Part shown: one piece after another, positions 47,411 to 60,800 of the stretch | Layout: each line of letters opens with the position of its first letter | Position numbering within the stretch: the first letter of the stretch is position 1 | Assembly (NCBI GenBank): GCA_022113835.1 | Contig: JAILWY010000020.1 | Span: 4,650,001 to 4,714,000, forward strand | DNA length: 64,000 nucleotides | Source of the DNA: Atopsyche davidsoni | Lineage: Eukaryota; Arthropoda; Insecta; Trichoptera; Hydrobiosidae | Reading direction: 5' to 3' | Notes under the pieces: generated by a model | Told to the model about the DNA's origin: nothing | Seen by the model: only the letters and a program-made list of their open reading frames with translations | The model's database searches: none | Program-made: the position numbers and the translations under genes

Positions 47411-49022
47411 GGTTCTAGTTACTAACTAATTATAAATAGTCAAAACACTACCAGTAATATTTATTTCTACAATGTTTCTCTCACCAATAAATGCAGTTGA
47501 ATAGCAACAAAATCGTTTGTGTTGTGTTATTCATCGAGTCTTGGCCGGACGGTGCGAATGCTATTTGGAGATGCTGCCATTTGCCAAAATCCATTTGCGA
47601 ACTCCGGTGGACCGTTAGCTGATGCTGGACCGCCTCCAGAGTAAATGGATTAAGCATCACCGGATATTTGCTCGGTCCGTACCTGTAATTTTGTAAACCT
47701 GCTTTAAACCTCGGTTTATTGCTCTTTTCGTTAATGCACAGTAACATCTGACGATTGTTGATTAAACGCTTGCATAAGGATCTTGGACGTTGCTTATACG
47801 CTTGTTAGATAGATCGATAGATCTTAAGGATTAAAAAAAAAATTATAATCTGTATAATTGTATATTAAAAACGTGGTTTTCACGCCTATGATAGCAATAA
47901 TAATAATGATTATCATGCCGGCGGCTCCCGGTTAAAAAGTTGTACATCTGGTTATTACGTTTTCATTAATGTACAGTAACACATGATTGTCGATCGAATT
48001 TTATTATTAATATCGATTATTGTTATTAAATATGTAATAAATCCGCATTTTTATCTCTTACTGTGTAAAATATTTAAGTTTATATATATAACAAATCAAA
48101 TTCTCGCTCAAAGACCTGAAGCTTCTGCAGCAAACTGACATATCAGATATTTCCACTACTACTCCATTACCGATCTTTCAATTACGCTCGGGCAACATAA
48201 ACGGGGAGAGCGGGGAGGTTATTTATTTTTCACGTATTAAATTAAAAAAAAAAAAAAATCAATTTACTCTGCATGTGAATTGAAATGTGATTTAATCGGA
48301 ATTTTCTCAATGTTAAAAATCCAATCACCGGCGATTACGACACATCCACTTGTGACTGTGCATTCGGAAACCGTTAGCTCGGCTATCGCTTCGGCAATCG
48401 ATCGCGCATATCGATGCACGTAATTGATAGACTTTCGGATGTTTTAAGACACGAGACCGCGGAACTCCCACACCTTATATAAAAAAAAATCAGATTATTT
48501 ATTTCTTGTGTGTTGTGGGCTCAGCTATATTTTAAAAAAGGCGCAACACCCGAAAAAAATTTTTTTTTTTTTTTAATAACGTAAATGTACGTACTGCCAT
48601 TTTATAATTTTTTTCACGATATTGATCGTAAGACCCGTTCATTTTATACTCGGCGAGTAAAACCGCCTGCAGTGCGCGGACTTGCCACTTAACCGCGAGA
48701 TAAAACTTCGTTGCATCATGCGGTGCCTAATTATACGATTTTATTAAATAGATAAGTGAAATGTAATTCTCCGGGTCTGTACAATATCCGCGAGCATCTC
48801 TGCCGGCTTGGTTATTAAATATTTTTTACTTAATTGATTTCGAAGATCGTTGCCTCATTATCGTGCCGGCCATCGCTTAATATATTCGCTAAAATTTGAG
48901 CAATTTTTTTTTTAAATTATTTTATTTTTTATTTGCTCACACTGCTGAGCAAAACGTGCATCTGGCAATATTAAAAAAAAATATTTTTGTATATTTGGCG
49001 AATGCGGCATCCATACGAAATG

Positions 49023-49164
49023 TACACAGGGTGATTCCAAACTTATGCCGGTACAAAAATATTTCATTCCCAAGATATGTATATAGTTTTCATTTTTTTT
49101 TTTGGAATTCGAGAAGTAGAAATAACACGCTTAAGAGTCGTTAAAATTTTGGAATCACACTGTA
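49023..49164. mobile_element. MITE of about 140 bp, TA-flanked
   Basis: Left end TACACAGGGTGATTCCAAA and right end TTTGGAATCACACTGTA are near-perfect inverted repeats, each bounded by TA as in Tc1/mariner insertions. The interior is AT-rich and non-coding. Related CAGGGTG words nearby (49196, 49306 and CACCCTG at 49344) suggest clustered relatives. Confidence 0.7.
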
Positions 49165-50159
49165 GTGGCAAGTAGGGCTCCCGTATTATGATCACAGGGT
49201 GACCTTGAATTCCTGCAAAAATGTGAAAATTATATGAGACTAAAACCAGTCCAGGTTCCTCTCGCGTTTATCGCTTGACGGGTTCCATGATGAGCTTACA
49301 GACTACAGGGTGGCTGACGATCGCCAATAGCGAATCTGAAACACCCTGCTTCGGGTCGTGTCGCGAGATTTCAATTAATTTCGGTTCGATTCCGCGCGGT
49401 CTCCCCGCGGTGGTTTTTGCGGTTTTTCACATTCTCGATCGGGCCTGATTGTCCCCGATTCCCCGCGGCGCATTCATAGATCCCACCATAGATCATTATC
49501 GGAGATGATAAATATTGTAACCGAGACTGTCGGTCTGGCAGCGTGATGCTCTGTCCTCTTCTCAATCGGTAAAAAGTGACCTGATTTGGTTTTGTGAACG
49601 TTTCGCTGTAATACATTTTGTTATTTAAGAAATTTTTGGTTTGTAATTTTTTTTGTTCTGGTTTTTATTCGGCATACTTTAGCGACGAAATTTAAACCAA
49701 AAACGTGATGTTCATTTTTTTTTCTCTCTTGTTTTGCAATGGACTTAAAATTTGAGTGTGCAGTATTTTTGTCTGAAAATAAAATAAATCATAAAGAAAT
49801 ATTGTTAATTCAAAGATTTTTTCATGTAAATTTAAATGTTTTTTTTATTATTATTATAAACTAATACAAACAACCGTTTTTATAAAGCATTTATTTTTAT
49901 AAAGTCAAGGAAGTTTAGAGGAGAGTAAAACAAATGAAATATAAAATACTGCGTGTTATATTTTTTAATAATAAAAATAAATTAATTTCTTACATCATTT
50001 TTGAGCGCTGTGTCAATAAAAATGTAAGCTCCTAACCGATCCGCTATTTGTATTGTTTTAATATTTAACAGTTGTAGATTAAATTTATTATTATTATATA
50101 TACACAAGGGCCATCAATGTGTGTCGTATTTATTTTGAAATTTTGAAAAAGTTGTTAAC

Positions 50160-50422
50160 TGTCAAAAATTCAAATTTCGAACATTTTCAAAAACAAATGA
50201 ACTTCGAATTGATTTCGAAAAAGGTGCGAAACAATTGCGTCACACAAATGTCAGAAATTCAAATTTCGAACATTTTCAAAAACAAATGAACTTCGAATTG
50301 ATTTCGAAAAAGGTGCGAAACAATTGCGTCACACAAATGTCAGAAATTCAAATTTCGAACATTTTCAAAAACAAATGAAGTCCGTGTTAATTTCGAAAAA
50401 GGCTTGAAACAATTGCATCGTG
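50160..50422. repeat. Three tandem copies of an 89-bp unit
   Basis: The word CAAATTTCGAACATTTTCAA begins at 50171, 50260 and 50349, exactly 89 bp apart. Copies 1 and 2 are nearly identical. Copy 3 diverges at its end (AGTCCGTGTTAATTTCG). The unit contains repeated TTCGAA-type words. No coding frame. Confidence 0.95.
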
Positions 50423-53400
50423 TCTGCCCAGCGCGCCCGTTTGACGTGTGATTAGGCTAATCGACTAATAACCCATACGTTTCGTTGTTCTAATTGAGTT
50501 TCGTGTAATTACACCTGTTATTTTTTAATTATCAATTATGTATTTACCTGCTCCTCCGGACTACCTGCCGTTGGAGTGTACGCGGGTGATGCCTTTTTAT
50601 TGTGAAATGGACTCTCGGGTGCTTGATGAAAGGGAACTATCCTTTTATCACTTGTGATTCTCTGAACTGCAGTAGCGTTATAACGATGTCCGCTAAATAT
50701 TAATTAAATATTAAAAATTTAAATTTTAACACATCAGCGGTGTGATTGGATGACATTAGGATTTTGCCGCGTAGAGTATGTGTCGCCAGACGTTTCGGTC
50801 CCGGTACCGGCACAATCTTAGTTCCGATGTTAGTTACAATTGAAGAACTATCCCCGGAATCATCCAGCGTGAAAAGATTGTGATTACGATACGAAAGAAG
50901 CAGCAATGCGAATACCCGCAGCAGCAAAGTTATTCTGGCATTTTGAAATCCACTTTTCCCACATGCTAAACCGCGATAACATTTGATTTACATTCGTGTT
51001 TTTTTTTATTTTTTTATTATTTATATTCATTGCAGATCACCGGATTATGTCTTGTGATCGCTGGATAATATGCACCATTACATCTAATGTCGATTTGCAG
51101 CGTGATGCTTGGGCATGAATACCATTTGAATTACAAAACGATCGTATCATCGGTGTTGCGAAGCGACCCGCGGGCATTCGATCGAGTCATTCAGCATTAA
51201 AGAGGATGAAGAGGAGAAAAAAAAAAAAAAAAAAAACAGTAAACTCATAATGGGCTAGTCGAATAAGTAACATTTCGTTCCCAATTAGCCGAATCGAGCA
51301 GCAGCTGGACCGCGCAGGTAACACCTCGCAATCCAGTCACGGCCGCTGAACGTTACGTATTATGTACCGTAACACTATAATATATATTTATATATATTAA
51401 AAAAAAAAAAAACAGTATAAATGTTAATTAGTCTGTGAACATTCGTCGCATTCCTCGTAGAAAAACATCCAACAGATCATTTCCAATGGCGCTCATGTAA
51501 GCCCGGCTTCCCTCCAGTGATGGTCCTTTCAGGAATACTCGTGTATTAAGACATACTATAAATACATTTTAATGACACGACATTTCCGATATAACGAATA
51601 AAATAATATATTTTTTTGGTTGTGTCTAGTATGAAGAGAAAAAAAATATTGCTAGCATGAATTTTGTCATTTTGAGCAAATGCCAGGCGGTGCCGGCAAA
51701 GGTCGCCGGCCGGGTCCGCGTAAGGTCGTAAACCATCTTCGAAAGGTCAGGAAACGAGCCGTGACTGATGAGGCATCACGCGAAATTAATTATCCGCCGA
51801 CGAGTTGCCAATCAGCCGTGTTTTACATACCATTCAAACGCGCCAACTATCCGGATAAGCCAGTTGGCTTATGCGTTTTCGTTTGTCTCCTCCGCGTCAG
51901 CAAGTGCTTGTATCGACATATTCAAAGCGTATTCTCGTACTTGTAGCGTGTCTCCAGTGCACTGTGTTTTAGTATGGCACAGCGTGGTACCACTTGCATC
52001 ATTTAAATTTTAGTAATTTAAAACAAATATCAAGCTGTAAAAAATGTTGAAAAAACTCGAGGTATCGCCAATAATGGGGACGTGCATGACTTCTTGACCT
52101 ATGTAGCGCCAATATTTTTAATTACTGAGCAAAACGTGTTTTTTTAAATATTTTTGTGTGGTATAATTTTTATTTATGTATTTTTACGTATACTATTATA
52201 ATATTTTAAGAATTAAAAAAAAAAAAATTATATTTTTTTACGAATACGATCCGTTGAAATCGCGTCCCACCGGTGTGACGCTCGCGCCTAGCACGATAGT
52301 AAAAAAAACACCGGACATTATTGATATGTGTTGCCATGATAATTGAAATTCGCAGGTGTGTGCGATGTTTTCGCACAGGTTTCTTTTTCCCACATTTTCC
52401 CACAGGTCCGATTGACCATTGACGCGACTTTTGCTCGATGCCGCCACATCGGGGGGAACTTGACGCATTGAGACGTTAATATGAATTATTCAAAGCCCAT
52501 ATTGATGCTGCACCATTGTTGCCTAAAACCAACTTTATGTGAAGACACTTTCAAGTTTTTGCGAAATTTTGGACCGGCGCAGGGTGGGACCGGTGGCGAA
52601 AATTTTTAAGCCAATTTTTATTTTAAATAATTTTATGTATTCAAAAATCAAAATGTGCTGATTCAACTTTCAATATAGATTTAAATAAAAACCAAACTCA
52701 AAAAAATATATGCGGAAAATGTACGAGACAATTATTTTTTTATGTGTAGAATTTTTAAGCTTGGTAAGTCATAGATAAAAAGCTTTTTTTTTTTTTTTAA
52801 ATCAACATCCGCGTCGTGATACGATTATCTGCAACACTCGCCCAGATCTAGAATTAAAAGTCGAGCAAAAAATGCACTTCACGCCTTCCATGCTCGTATG
52901 ACACTCATTTGAATATAATAATCTTTTAAGCGTTGCATTCACGGCTGCTAAAAATAGCAAGCTTGTGAATAATATATATTTTTTTAAATAAAAATATTTT
53001 GGCTTGAATTTTCGCGATTCGTCCACACTGTGCGGCGCCAAATTTATTGCGCCCGAATTTGTAAAGCCGATAATATTGTTGAGATGTTTTTATGAAGACA
53101 TTATGCATGACAATTATGCCTGTTTTATTATGTTGCCTTTTCCATTTTCGCCGCCATTTTCGCTGTGGATTGCCATCGTGTTGCCACTTTGGAATGATTT
53201 AGGATGATAAGACGTCGAATTAAGATGCGATTTGTCCGCCGCGCCGGTTCACCATGGGAATTTATTGTACACACTGTATATGACTAATAATGTCGCTATA
53301 CCATCATATTCTATACTACACGTGGACCGCCTGACCCCTCCGTGGCGAAAAACCCATAAAGGTACGCTACAGTTCCTCGTGTTCGAAGAGTCACTTATGC

Positions 53401-53554
53401 AAATGTAAAACGCACATCATTTTAAAACCACGCCATCAGTAGCGGTATCATTGATTTTCGTAGAAATTTAAACACTCGATTTTTATAAAAATATTATCTC
53501 CCCTCCCCCCCACCCTTTCCAATGTGAAAAGCCCGTTGAGATCCGCCACACTAT

Positions 53555-53638
53555 CAAGCTGCAGAAACAATACCACCTCGATAAGTTACTTCCAAAGCAC
53601 ATTCGCTCCAAGTCCACTACTCCGTTACCGATCCTTCA
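53555..53638. repeat. Dispersed repeat, second family, best copy
   Basis: Contains AGCTGCAGAAACAATACCAC, TCCAAGTCCACTACTCCG and TTACCGATCC, closely matching 47328-47410. No coding potential is evident. Confidence 0.65.
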
Positions 53639-54808
53639 CACCCGCTCACGGTACAGATATGAATAGCGATATTTTTTTATGTTTCTCTAGTATCGTTATA
53701 TATCTTTATTATAGAGTTGTCGATTGTAAATCTTTCGCCTATAGTAGTAACTCACCGCCATGTTTGACATTTTACGAGACGGGCGAATTTTAAATGTCAA
53801 TGTTTTTTTTTTTGCTTTGAGCTATAATTATGTTTGAACTGCTGATATTTCGTTTTTTTATTTTTTTATTATTAGCGCAAAAACTGCATTTGTATAAAGT
53901 TTACGCAACAAACATAAAGCCTTTAAAGAGTGATAATATTAATCCCAAGAAGCCATTGGAAGGCGAAGGTGGTCTCCTAGCCAAATGGCTATTCGTAATT
54001 GTTTGAATGTGGGGTCGTGAATATGATGATGACTTTTTAATATCGCATTTGAAAATACGATTTTTTTTTCTTTTACCACTGAGCTTGCCTCTGTCTCCAA
54101 CTGTAAAATAAAATTTCACGCTGCATTGCTATGTGGACTTTTTTTTTTTACAACTTTTTTTTAATTTGTATAGTAAATATTACTCAGTTTTGTTGACACT
54201 CGCGATATTTGCTAAGCACAGTTTCGTCCCAAGAGCGCCGCAGTTGCGACAGACGATAACATGCTCACGGCCGAGCGAGGTAATATACCAAACGGATACG
54301 TTTAATTTTATAATAATTTATGTTTTTTTTTTAAATTTTATTTTTGAACACTGGCTTTGTTTGTTATTTTTACGGAGGTTATCCTTGATATTGTAATTTT
54401 TACAAGAAATATAACAAATAAAGTACATACCTCCGTGCAAGTCGCCGTGACGAGTATAATCCTATTCCGCAGACAGTGCTATTACGTGTTAAGAGGCACA
54501 CCTTTTTTGGATCTTCTCTTCCCTTCAAAAAAACAAATCTGATGATGTGTCCAATCCTCATCTTCTCCTGTATCCTCTTTCAAGGTACAGATGTCCACAA
54601 ATCCTCGAACGAGAATCCCCGGATCCCCGGGTTTTCTCCATAAACAATAGCAGGAACCCTTGACCTCTACAAAGCACTTATGGTTATATTTTGCCATCTC
54701 TGAAGTTTGACGAAACGACTAGCGAAGTTTTAATCAAAATTAATTATTGCACGGTTAAATTTAAACACATTTTAATTTAAAAAAAATAAACTATGTTTCT
54801 GTGTGCAA

Positions 54809-54882
54809 CAGTGGTTCCCAACCTTTTGCACAAAAATATAAATATCAGTAATATCAAATAAGTCATGGGTTTGGAGCCACTG
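54809..54882. mobile_element. Very short hAT-like MITE, 74 bp
   Basis: Inverted ends CAGTGGTTCCCAACC and GGTTTGGAGCCACTG match at 13 of 15 positions around an AT-rich 44-bp core. The 8-bp flanks GTGTGCAA and GAGTAGAA match at 5 of 8. Probably a deletion derivative. Confidence 0.6.
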
Positions 54883-56628
54883 GAGTAGAAAATGTCTGTA
54901 TTTATTGCTTCTTTGAGTTGGGCGGTGTTTTTTTGTTAGCAGCGTCCTGTTTTTTTTTTTTTTTTTTGGCTTAACATCTTCGCTTCGGGGACCCGCACCT
55001 TAAGCGATTTTTCGAGGAATGCTTATGAAATATCCATAATTTGATTCGGCGGATGCGGAAATTAAAACATTCTAGTGGTTTTGTCCGTCCCAACGATTCG
55101 TTACGTATTTATAATTACAATTTGTTCTGTGTGGCTAATTATTAAAAACCAGATGCATCGAATTCAATTAGTTTTGGACCGTTTGTATACTATATTTGTA
55201 AATTCACATTTTTCACTCATACAGGAATACTGTGTAAACGTCAAAGTTTACCGATTTAATCACTTTCAATTGCAGTGCCACGCTTTTTTTTAAATATCAA
55301 TACATACCTGTATAGGTGAGTAATGCGGATTTATAAAATATCCCCGATCGAATAATCTAATCATCACGCCGGCTCTCGGATCTAATATCCAATTAACCGA
55401 ATATGATCCGAATCGAATAACTGATTATACGAACTTCACTATTCGGCGGTATGTTTATTACTATTTTTAACACCATTTTCTGGAAGGACAATTTGTATAC
55501 CTGAGCCGTTTTTTTTTTTTTTTGCATAGAAATTCCAATATTTTTCTCTGCGGTTCTCGTACATTTCCGGATGTCTTGCGAATTCTTTATCATACAGGGG
55601 ATCCTCGGCAACGAGATTTATTGAAATAAAATAAAATAATCTTTGTAGATTTTGGGCGTTGTTTTCAAAAATCAATTCAATGTACTTGAATAATTATAAT
55701 CACCACAATATTTTTGTCTGTGAGCGCTTTCGGCACAAACAAAAATGTTAATATTTTCCGTTTATTTGATAAGTAGTACACGTTCGTCGGGCTTGTCCGT
55801 GCATTTCGCAGCACGCTGTATACCCCGCCGCCTATAAATATATATATATCTATTGATTTTCCAACAAAGATCGCTATCCAAGATGCCGGAAAGCAATCAT
55901 TGCGGACCTTTCAGCGCCGCTTCCAGGAATCCCCGCTCTTGGAGCTCGGCCGTGTTTTGTTTCGCAGATCGCTTTTGTTTTTTTGTTTTTTTTTTTTTTG
56001 CAATGGCTGCCTTCGACCGTCCGTGCAGCCTAGACCTGCTGTCACTCTGCGAAGCAGACTACTTTACAGTACATATTAGGTTCTTGGGCGCTGTGCCAGC
56101 TAGATACATATATATATATATAAAATATCGTACACAATCGATTCATTGATTCGTGAAGGAAGCGCACTTTTCGCTTTTCCCCAGTCTGCCTTTCCTTTCC
56201 TCTGATCATCCTTGATGTTCGTCTCTATCTATTTATTCTTCTTCTCGTGTCCGTGGGCTTCTCCTCGGGTCATAGCCGGCGTTGGCTACCTTCGGATCAG
56301 TCTTGTCAGTAGGCTTGTCTCTTGTCATCCCGCGGGTGATCTGGCCGCGGCGCTCTTGTGAATAGTGCTGTGCCTGCTGCCAGGGATGGCGAAGAAGTCC
56401 ACGGCGGCGGGGGCAGTGCTCGCAAACCAAAAGAACGCCGAACAAAGGAGCCCGCCGTAGAAAGCGGTGCGCTCGATTATCACGAGCGGCCCGATTTTGA
56501 TTGCCGGACAAGATCCGGAAGTGTGCGCGCCGCAGGAGTTATGAAATATCTTTAATAACGCTACCACAGCCCCGGTACCCGCCTTGTTTATAATCATTGA
56601 TTTCGTACGTTTTGGCTTTATATACGAT

Positions 56629-57154
56629 ACGAGGGCGGTCCGATAAGTACTTAGCCTACAAGACAAAAACGAAAAAAAATCTCAAAATAGTCTCCTTTTA
56701 GCTCGGTACACTCGACCCAGCGATGCTCCGACTTCTTTAACCCGTCTGAAAAATACGTTTTCACGAGGTCTGCAAAGTTGGCCTCCGTGGCGGCGATGAC
56801 CTCCTCATTCGACTTAAATTTCTGCCCGGCGAGTGACATTTTAGATGGGGGAGCAGTTCGTAGTGCAATTCGACCAATGTGAGCCGGTGCGTTGTCACGG
56901 TGGAAGAGCACTTTTTTCTTCGCCAAATGGGGCCGTTTTTTCTGCAATTTCAACAATTCGGCATAGTAGAGCCCTGTGACCGTTTCGCCCTTCTCCAGGT
57001 AGTCAATGTAAATCGCACCTTGTGAATCCCAGAAAACCCGGTGGTCATCACCTTTCCGGCCGATAGGACAGTCTTCGCCTTCTTGTGGATCCATGTTTCG
57101 TCGACGATTATATATAATTTTTACTATGCCTAGTATTAAAAATGAATATTTCAC
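56629..57154 (-). pseudogene. mariner transposase remnant (C-terminal part, internally deleted)
   Basis: A minus frame of about 167 codons encodes VFWDSQGAIYIDYLEKGETV, then VLFHRDNAPAH with the second catalytic Asp, then KFKSNEEVIAATEANF, all characteristic of mariner. The segment that should hold the third catalytic Asp is deleted (the frame runs from ALRTAPP straight into KMSLAGQKF), and the 5' half is absent. The 3' end carries a likely terminal repeat, CGAGGGCGGTCCGATAAGTA, next to TA at 56629. It is inactive. A 27-bp direct repeat flanks the region. Confidence 0.9.
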
Positions 57155-57734
57155 AGCGTTGCCGCGTTGTGATACACGCTCGGCTGTTATGAAATATGAT
57201 TAATAACGCTAACTAGCTTCTGTCACTTCACTTTCTTTCTACGTTTTAATCAAGTTTCTTTTTTTTTTTTTTTACAATTTTATATGGACATCCAAACGGC
57301 ATTAAGGGCTCGGTCAGACCATATTGAAATAGTATTTTGCAACCCATGAAAATAATTATGTACTAGAGATATATATAGAAAGTTGAGGTCTGGACACTTG
57401 TAAAAATGTTTTTTTTTTTTTTGTGTGTATAATATTTATAAATAAGGACACCGGGTTGATGGGTCTTTGTGACGTGGGTAATGTTGCATCCTCTCGTATC
57501 TCCCCCCCCCCGCATCAGCTGATCGGGGGCGTCTGCTCGCGCGTGTGCTCCGCTCGGCACTTTCGCTTTCTCCGCGGCGGCGCGACTCGGACGTTCTAAA
57601 GCCCCCTGCACACGCCGCGGCACAACCGACAGCCGAACAGTGCCTAAGTGGAAAACGGACGCTATAAGCTATGTCACACTATTCGGTTGTCAGTTGCGTC
57701 GCGCGCGCGCAAGGCGCAGGCTTTAAAAATAGGC

Positions 57735-57865
57735 CGATCGTCGTGGATGCAGAATTTAGTAGTCGGGAGTACAGTCGAACCGATACAAATGATTTAGTAT
57801 AGAATTATGTTCAGTGAGTTGGAAAAGAGAGGCGCCCGAAAGAGAAGATTAAATAACACCGAAAA
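57735..57865 (+). repeat. LINE 3'-end remnant
   Basis: Contains GTCGTGGATGCAGAATTTAG, GTCGGGAGTACAGTCGAACC, TATGTTCAGTGAG and GAGAGGCGCCCGAAAGA in the family order. Neighbouring sequence to 58020 is open but unrecognised. Confidence 0.5.
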
Positions 57866-60800
57866 TAAAATCGGTTGCATGTTAAGTTGCGCAACGCGAA
57901 TCGATCGAACATCGCGCGTGATCGAATTTTTGGGCGAATGTGTTACGAAATTGATTGTAATGAGATTGATTGCCGTGCCGGTCTGCGGAAATTCCACTTC
58001 GCGTTCCCATACAAACGACTTTTAAAATATTTCTTTATAAAAATATATATAATGTTTTAAATGAAAATAATTATTTTTTAAAATTATTTTTAGTGTTTCA
58101 GGTTAGGCATAGTTTAATATGAAACGTGTACATTAAAATTTTGTAGGCTGTAGAATGTAGACGAAAAAATAAATCACTTCGAGATGTAAATGTCGCAAGC
58201 GGGCGGCTGGGCCTCCCAGCGTCGTGACCGCGGCTCGCGGCGGCCTTTCTTCTTCTCCGCCGACCTCTCCTCTCGTGCTGTTCCGCGACGATCGCCGCTC
58301 TTCCTGCCTTTCCCCGAGCGCGGCCTCTCGCCCCGCAATCGACACGAACGCTTGTTTACTGAATCGAAGCACGAATGCCTGTTTAATTTATAATGTTTTC
58401 ACTTGGCCGGTTAGAGACGCACGCGGTCGGATCCCCCCAGAGGTGAACCTTCCAACATGGTTAAATAGATTATTTTGTTGCTTGGACTTAACGCATAAGA
58501 AAACCGTATCATCTGCATCTCCAATTATTGTATTTAATATTTTTTTTCTTAAGGCGGGGCGGGTACTAGTACCCGTTTCGCGGACTGCTGTCTAAACGCG
58601 GGGTGCGTATTTAATACCTTTTTGAATGTGCTTACTCTAAAAGCGGCAGAAGGTCATTTTACACCTCGTAATGTTTGTTAAGGACTCGTCGACGTTACTT
58701 CTACTGTAATACTGTCCAGTGATTCTGAACAAAGTGACAACGAAGAAGTGGAGTAGTCAGAGAATTATTAGTGATGAAAGTGGTTCAAATTTTTATAGGA
58801 AACGATTTATTTTGACTACATGCAAATCAAAGAGTGTATAGACTAATACAATATAGTTAATACAGCCTGTTTTGGTTTTTAAAAATAATAAAAATTATTT
58901 TCAATGTAACATGTGTTCAATACATAATCACGTGAGAAGATATATTGTGAAACGTATAAGAGCGCCTGTCGGTTGAGTCGCCTTTGCTCTCAAAATGGAT
59001 ACGCCCGGTGTTTGGATGCTTCGGTGTGATAATGTATGGTCATTCGGAGTTGTCTCGTGGTGCTGGACTCGTCGTCGTCGTCGTCGTCTCCTCGTGTCTG
59101 ATCGTCTGCGAATCTCCTGAACCTCGGGTCGACGGCCGCCGCCCACCGCCCGCCCTCGCGGGTTTGCGACACCGCTCCTCCGCGCGTCGAGCTCTCCCCA
59201 CTTCTTCATACAAACTCACCATCGACAATACACTCCATTTCTACCATTTCTAAGTGTAAGCAATTCTAGACCGCGTGGGTTTATATTCAGACCACCAACT
59301 TGCAGCTAGCGTTATTGTTCTTAACCCTTATAAATAATAATCCACCGTCGATACTAGACTCTCTATACTTTTTGACTGTGAGATTTATTTTTAAGAACAA
59401 CCGTACTCAACGAGGCGTGTTGTCGTGTTGCCGTGTCACAGACAGCCTTAAAAGGAGTAACATGTGTATACAAAAGTTATGGGATGCCTTATAGGCACCG
59501 TGCTATAAATAAACTTTTCACTATAGAAGTATGCCCGCGGTTGTTATTCGACAATTTTGTTGTGGTAAAATATAATTAACGCAATCGGATGGTAACCTGC
59601 GGAGGTGCCTCAAGTTAACTGGAATATATGCCGCGTAAGGAGAGGCGGGTAATTGTCGTGTCTGTTTAATATAGCGGACGCGTAACTGTTTAGCAGGTTG
59701 TCATGCTAATAGGGCTGTATATAAACTGCGGTTCGGTATACCATAAAACGCTGGATGTCATCGATGCGTCCGATTGCTTTTATGCTATAGCGCTTTGGGT
59801 ATTCAAGGCTTTTGTCTGATAGGTCAGATATTTTCAAGGTCATGTTTAGCATTAAAATCGCTTGCAATCCCGGCAAGTGTGCAGCTGCCCTCGCGTACGG
59901 GACCCGCGCCAGACAGAGAGGGACGCAGCGGGATAGCGGTGCTCTAGCGAAGCCGCCTACGCGCGCCGCCACACAGCCGACTATTGAACGGTAACCAGAC
60001 GATAGCCTCTTCCTTCGATTCGTCTCTCCAGGCAAAACTTTAAGGGTCTTGCTACCGTCTGGTCTGGCAAACCGCCCGCCTCCGTCGAGTGCTACATTCT
60101 CGTTAATATTTAGCTAATAATCATTTCGAATAATATACCAAAACATCACGAAATCACTAATGTATGTCTTTCACAATACGTACAAAAAATATTTAATAAA
60201 ATAATAGTAATAACAATAATAATAAATATACTTATTCCAAACACTGTAGAATGTCGAGCCCATCCCCGAGTTTTACCTGGCGAAATCGTGTCATTTGATT
60301 AATTTAATTGTCACTTTATTTTTCTATGTCGAAAGTTGTTTTTTTTTTTTTTAGAGAGTATTGAAAAAACTTTAAATTATATCTGTATATTTTTTATTAT
60401 TTAATTAACGTCCATTTTCAGGGTAAAATATAGTATTGAAGATGTTGAAAAATTGGATAAAATGACGACTTTTCAAAACCGAAGTTTGTTCAAGATTTTT
60501 TTTTTTTTAATTTTTTAAATAATAATTTTCGCAGCGTTTATATTTGATCTATTGATTCCAATTGAAATTTTTTTTTTTAAATGTTTAGGACTCTTAGAAT
60601 ATGGACATGACGAATCTCCGAATTCCTACACTTCAATCGGAAAAAAACACATATTTATCATATTAAAAGTAAATTTACAAGAAATGAAAAAAATGTTCTG
60701 TTCAGAAGAAGGGATGTATATAACTTTGTGCTTTTAAATTATTTTGATTGGACCAGAAAATGATCAAAAAAAAACTCGAGTATGGGTGTGAAGACTCGCA

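Noticed and set aside
50700..50927. Minus frame containing VPVPGPKRLATHTLRG
   Set aside because: It overlaps a diverged copy of the CGTTTCGGTCCCGGTAC repeat seen at 21.9 and 22.4 kb, so it is repeat-derived.
51680..51946. Basic open frame MPGGAGKGRRPGPRKVVNHL
   Set aside because: No domain, no splice signals and no supporting neighbours.
56325..56560. Minus frame with hydrophobic stretch (AFYGGLLCSAFFWFASTAPA)
   Set aside because: No family recognised, no good donor at its end, and the other strand is equally open. Composition alone explains it.
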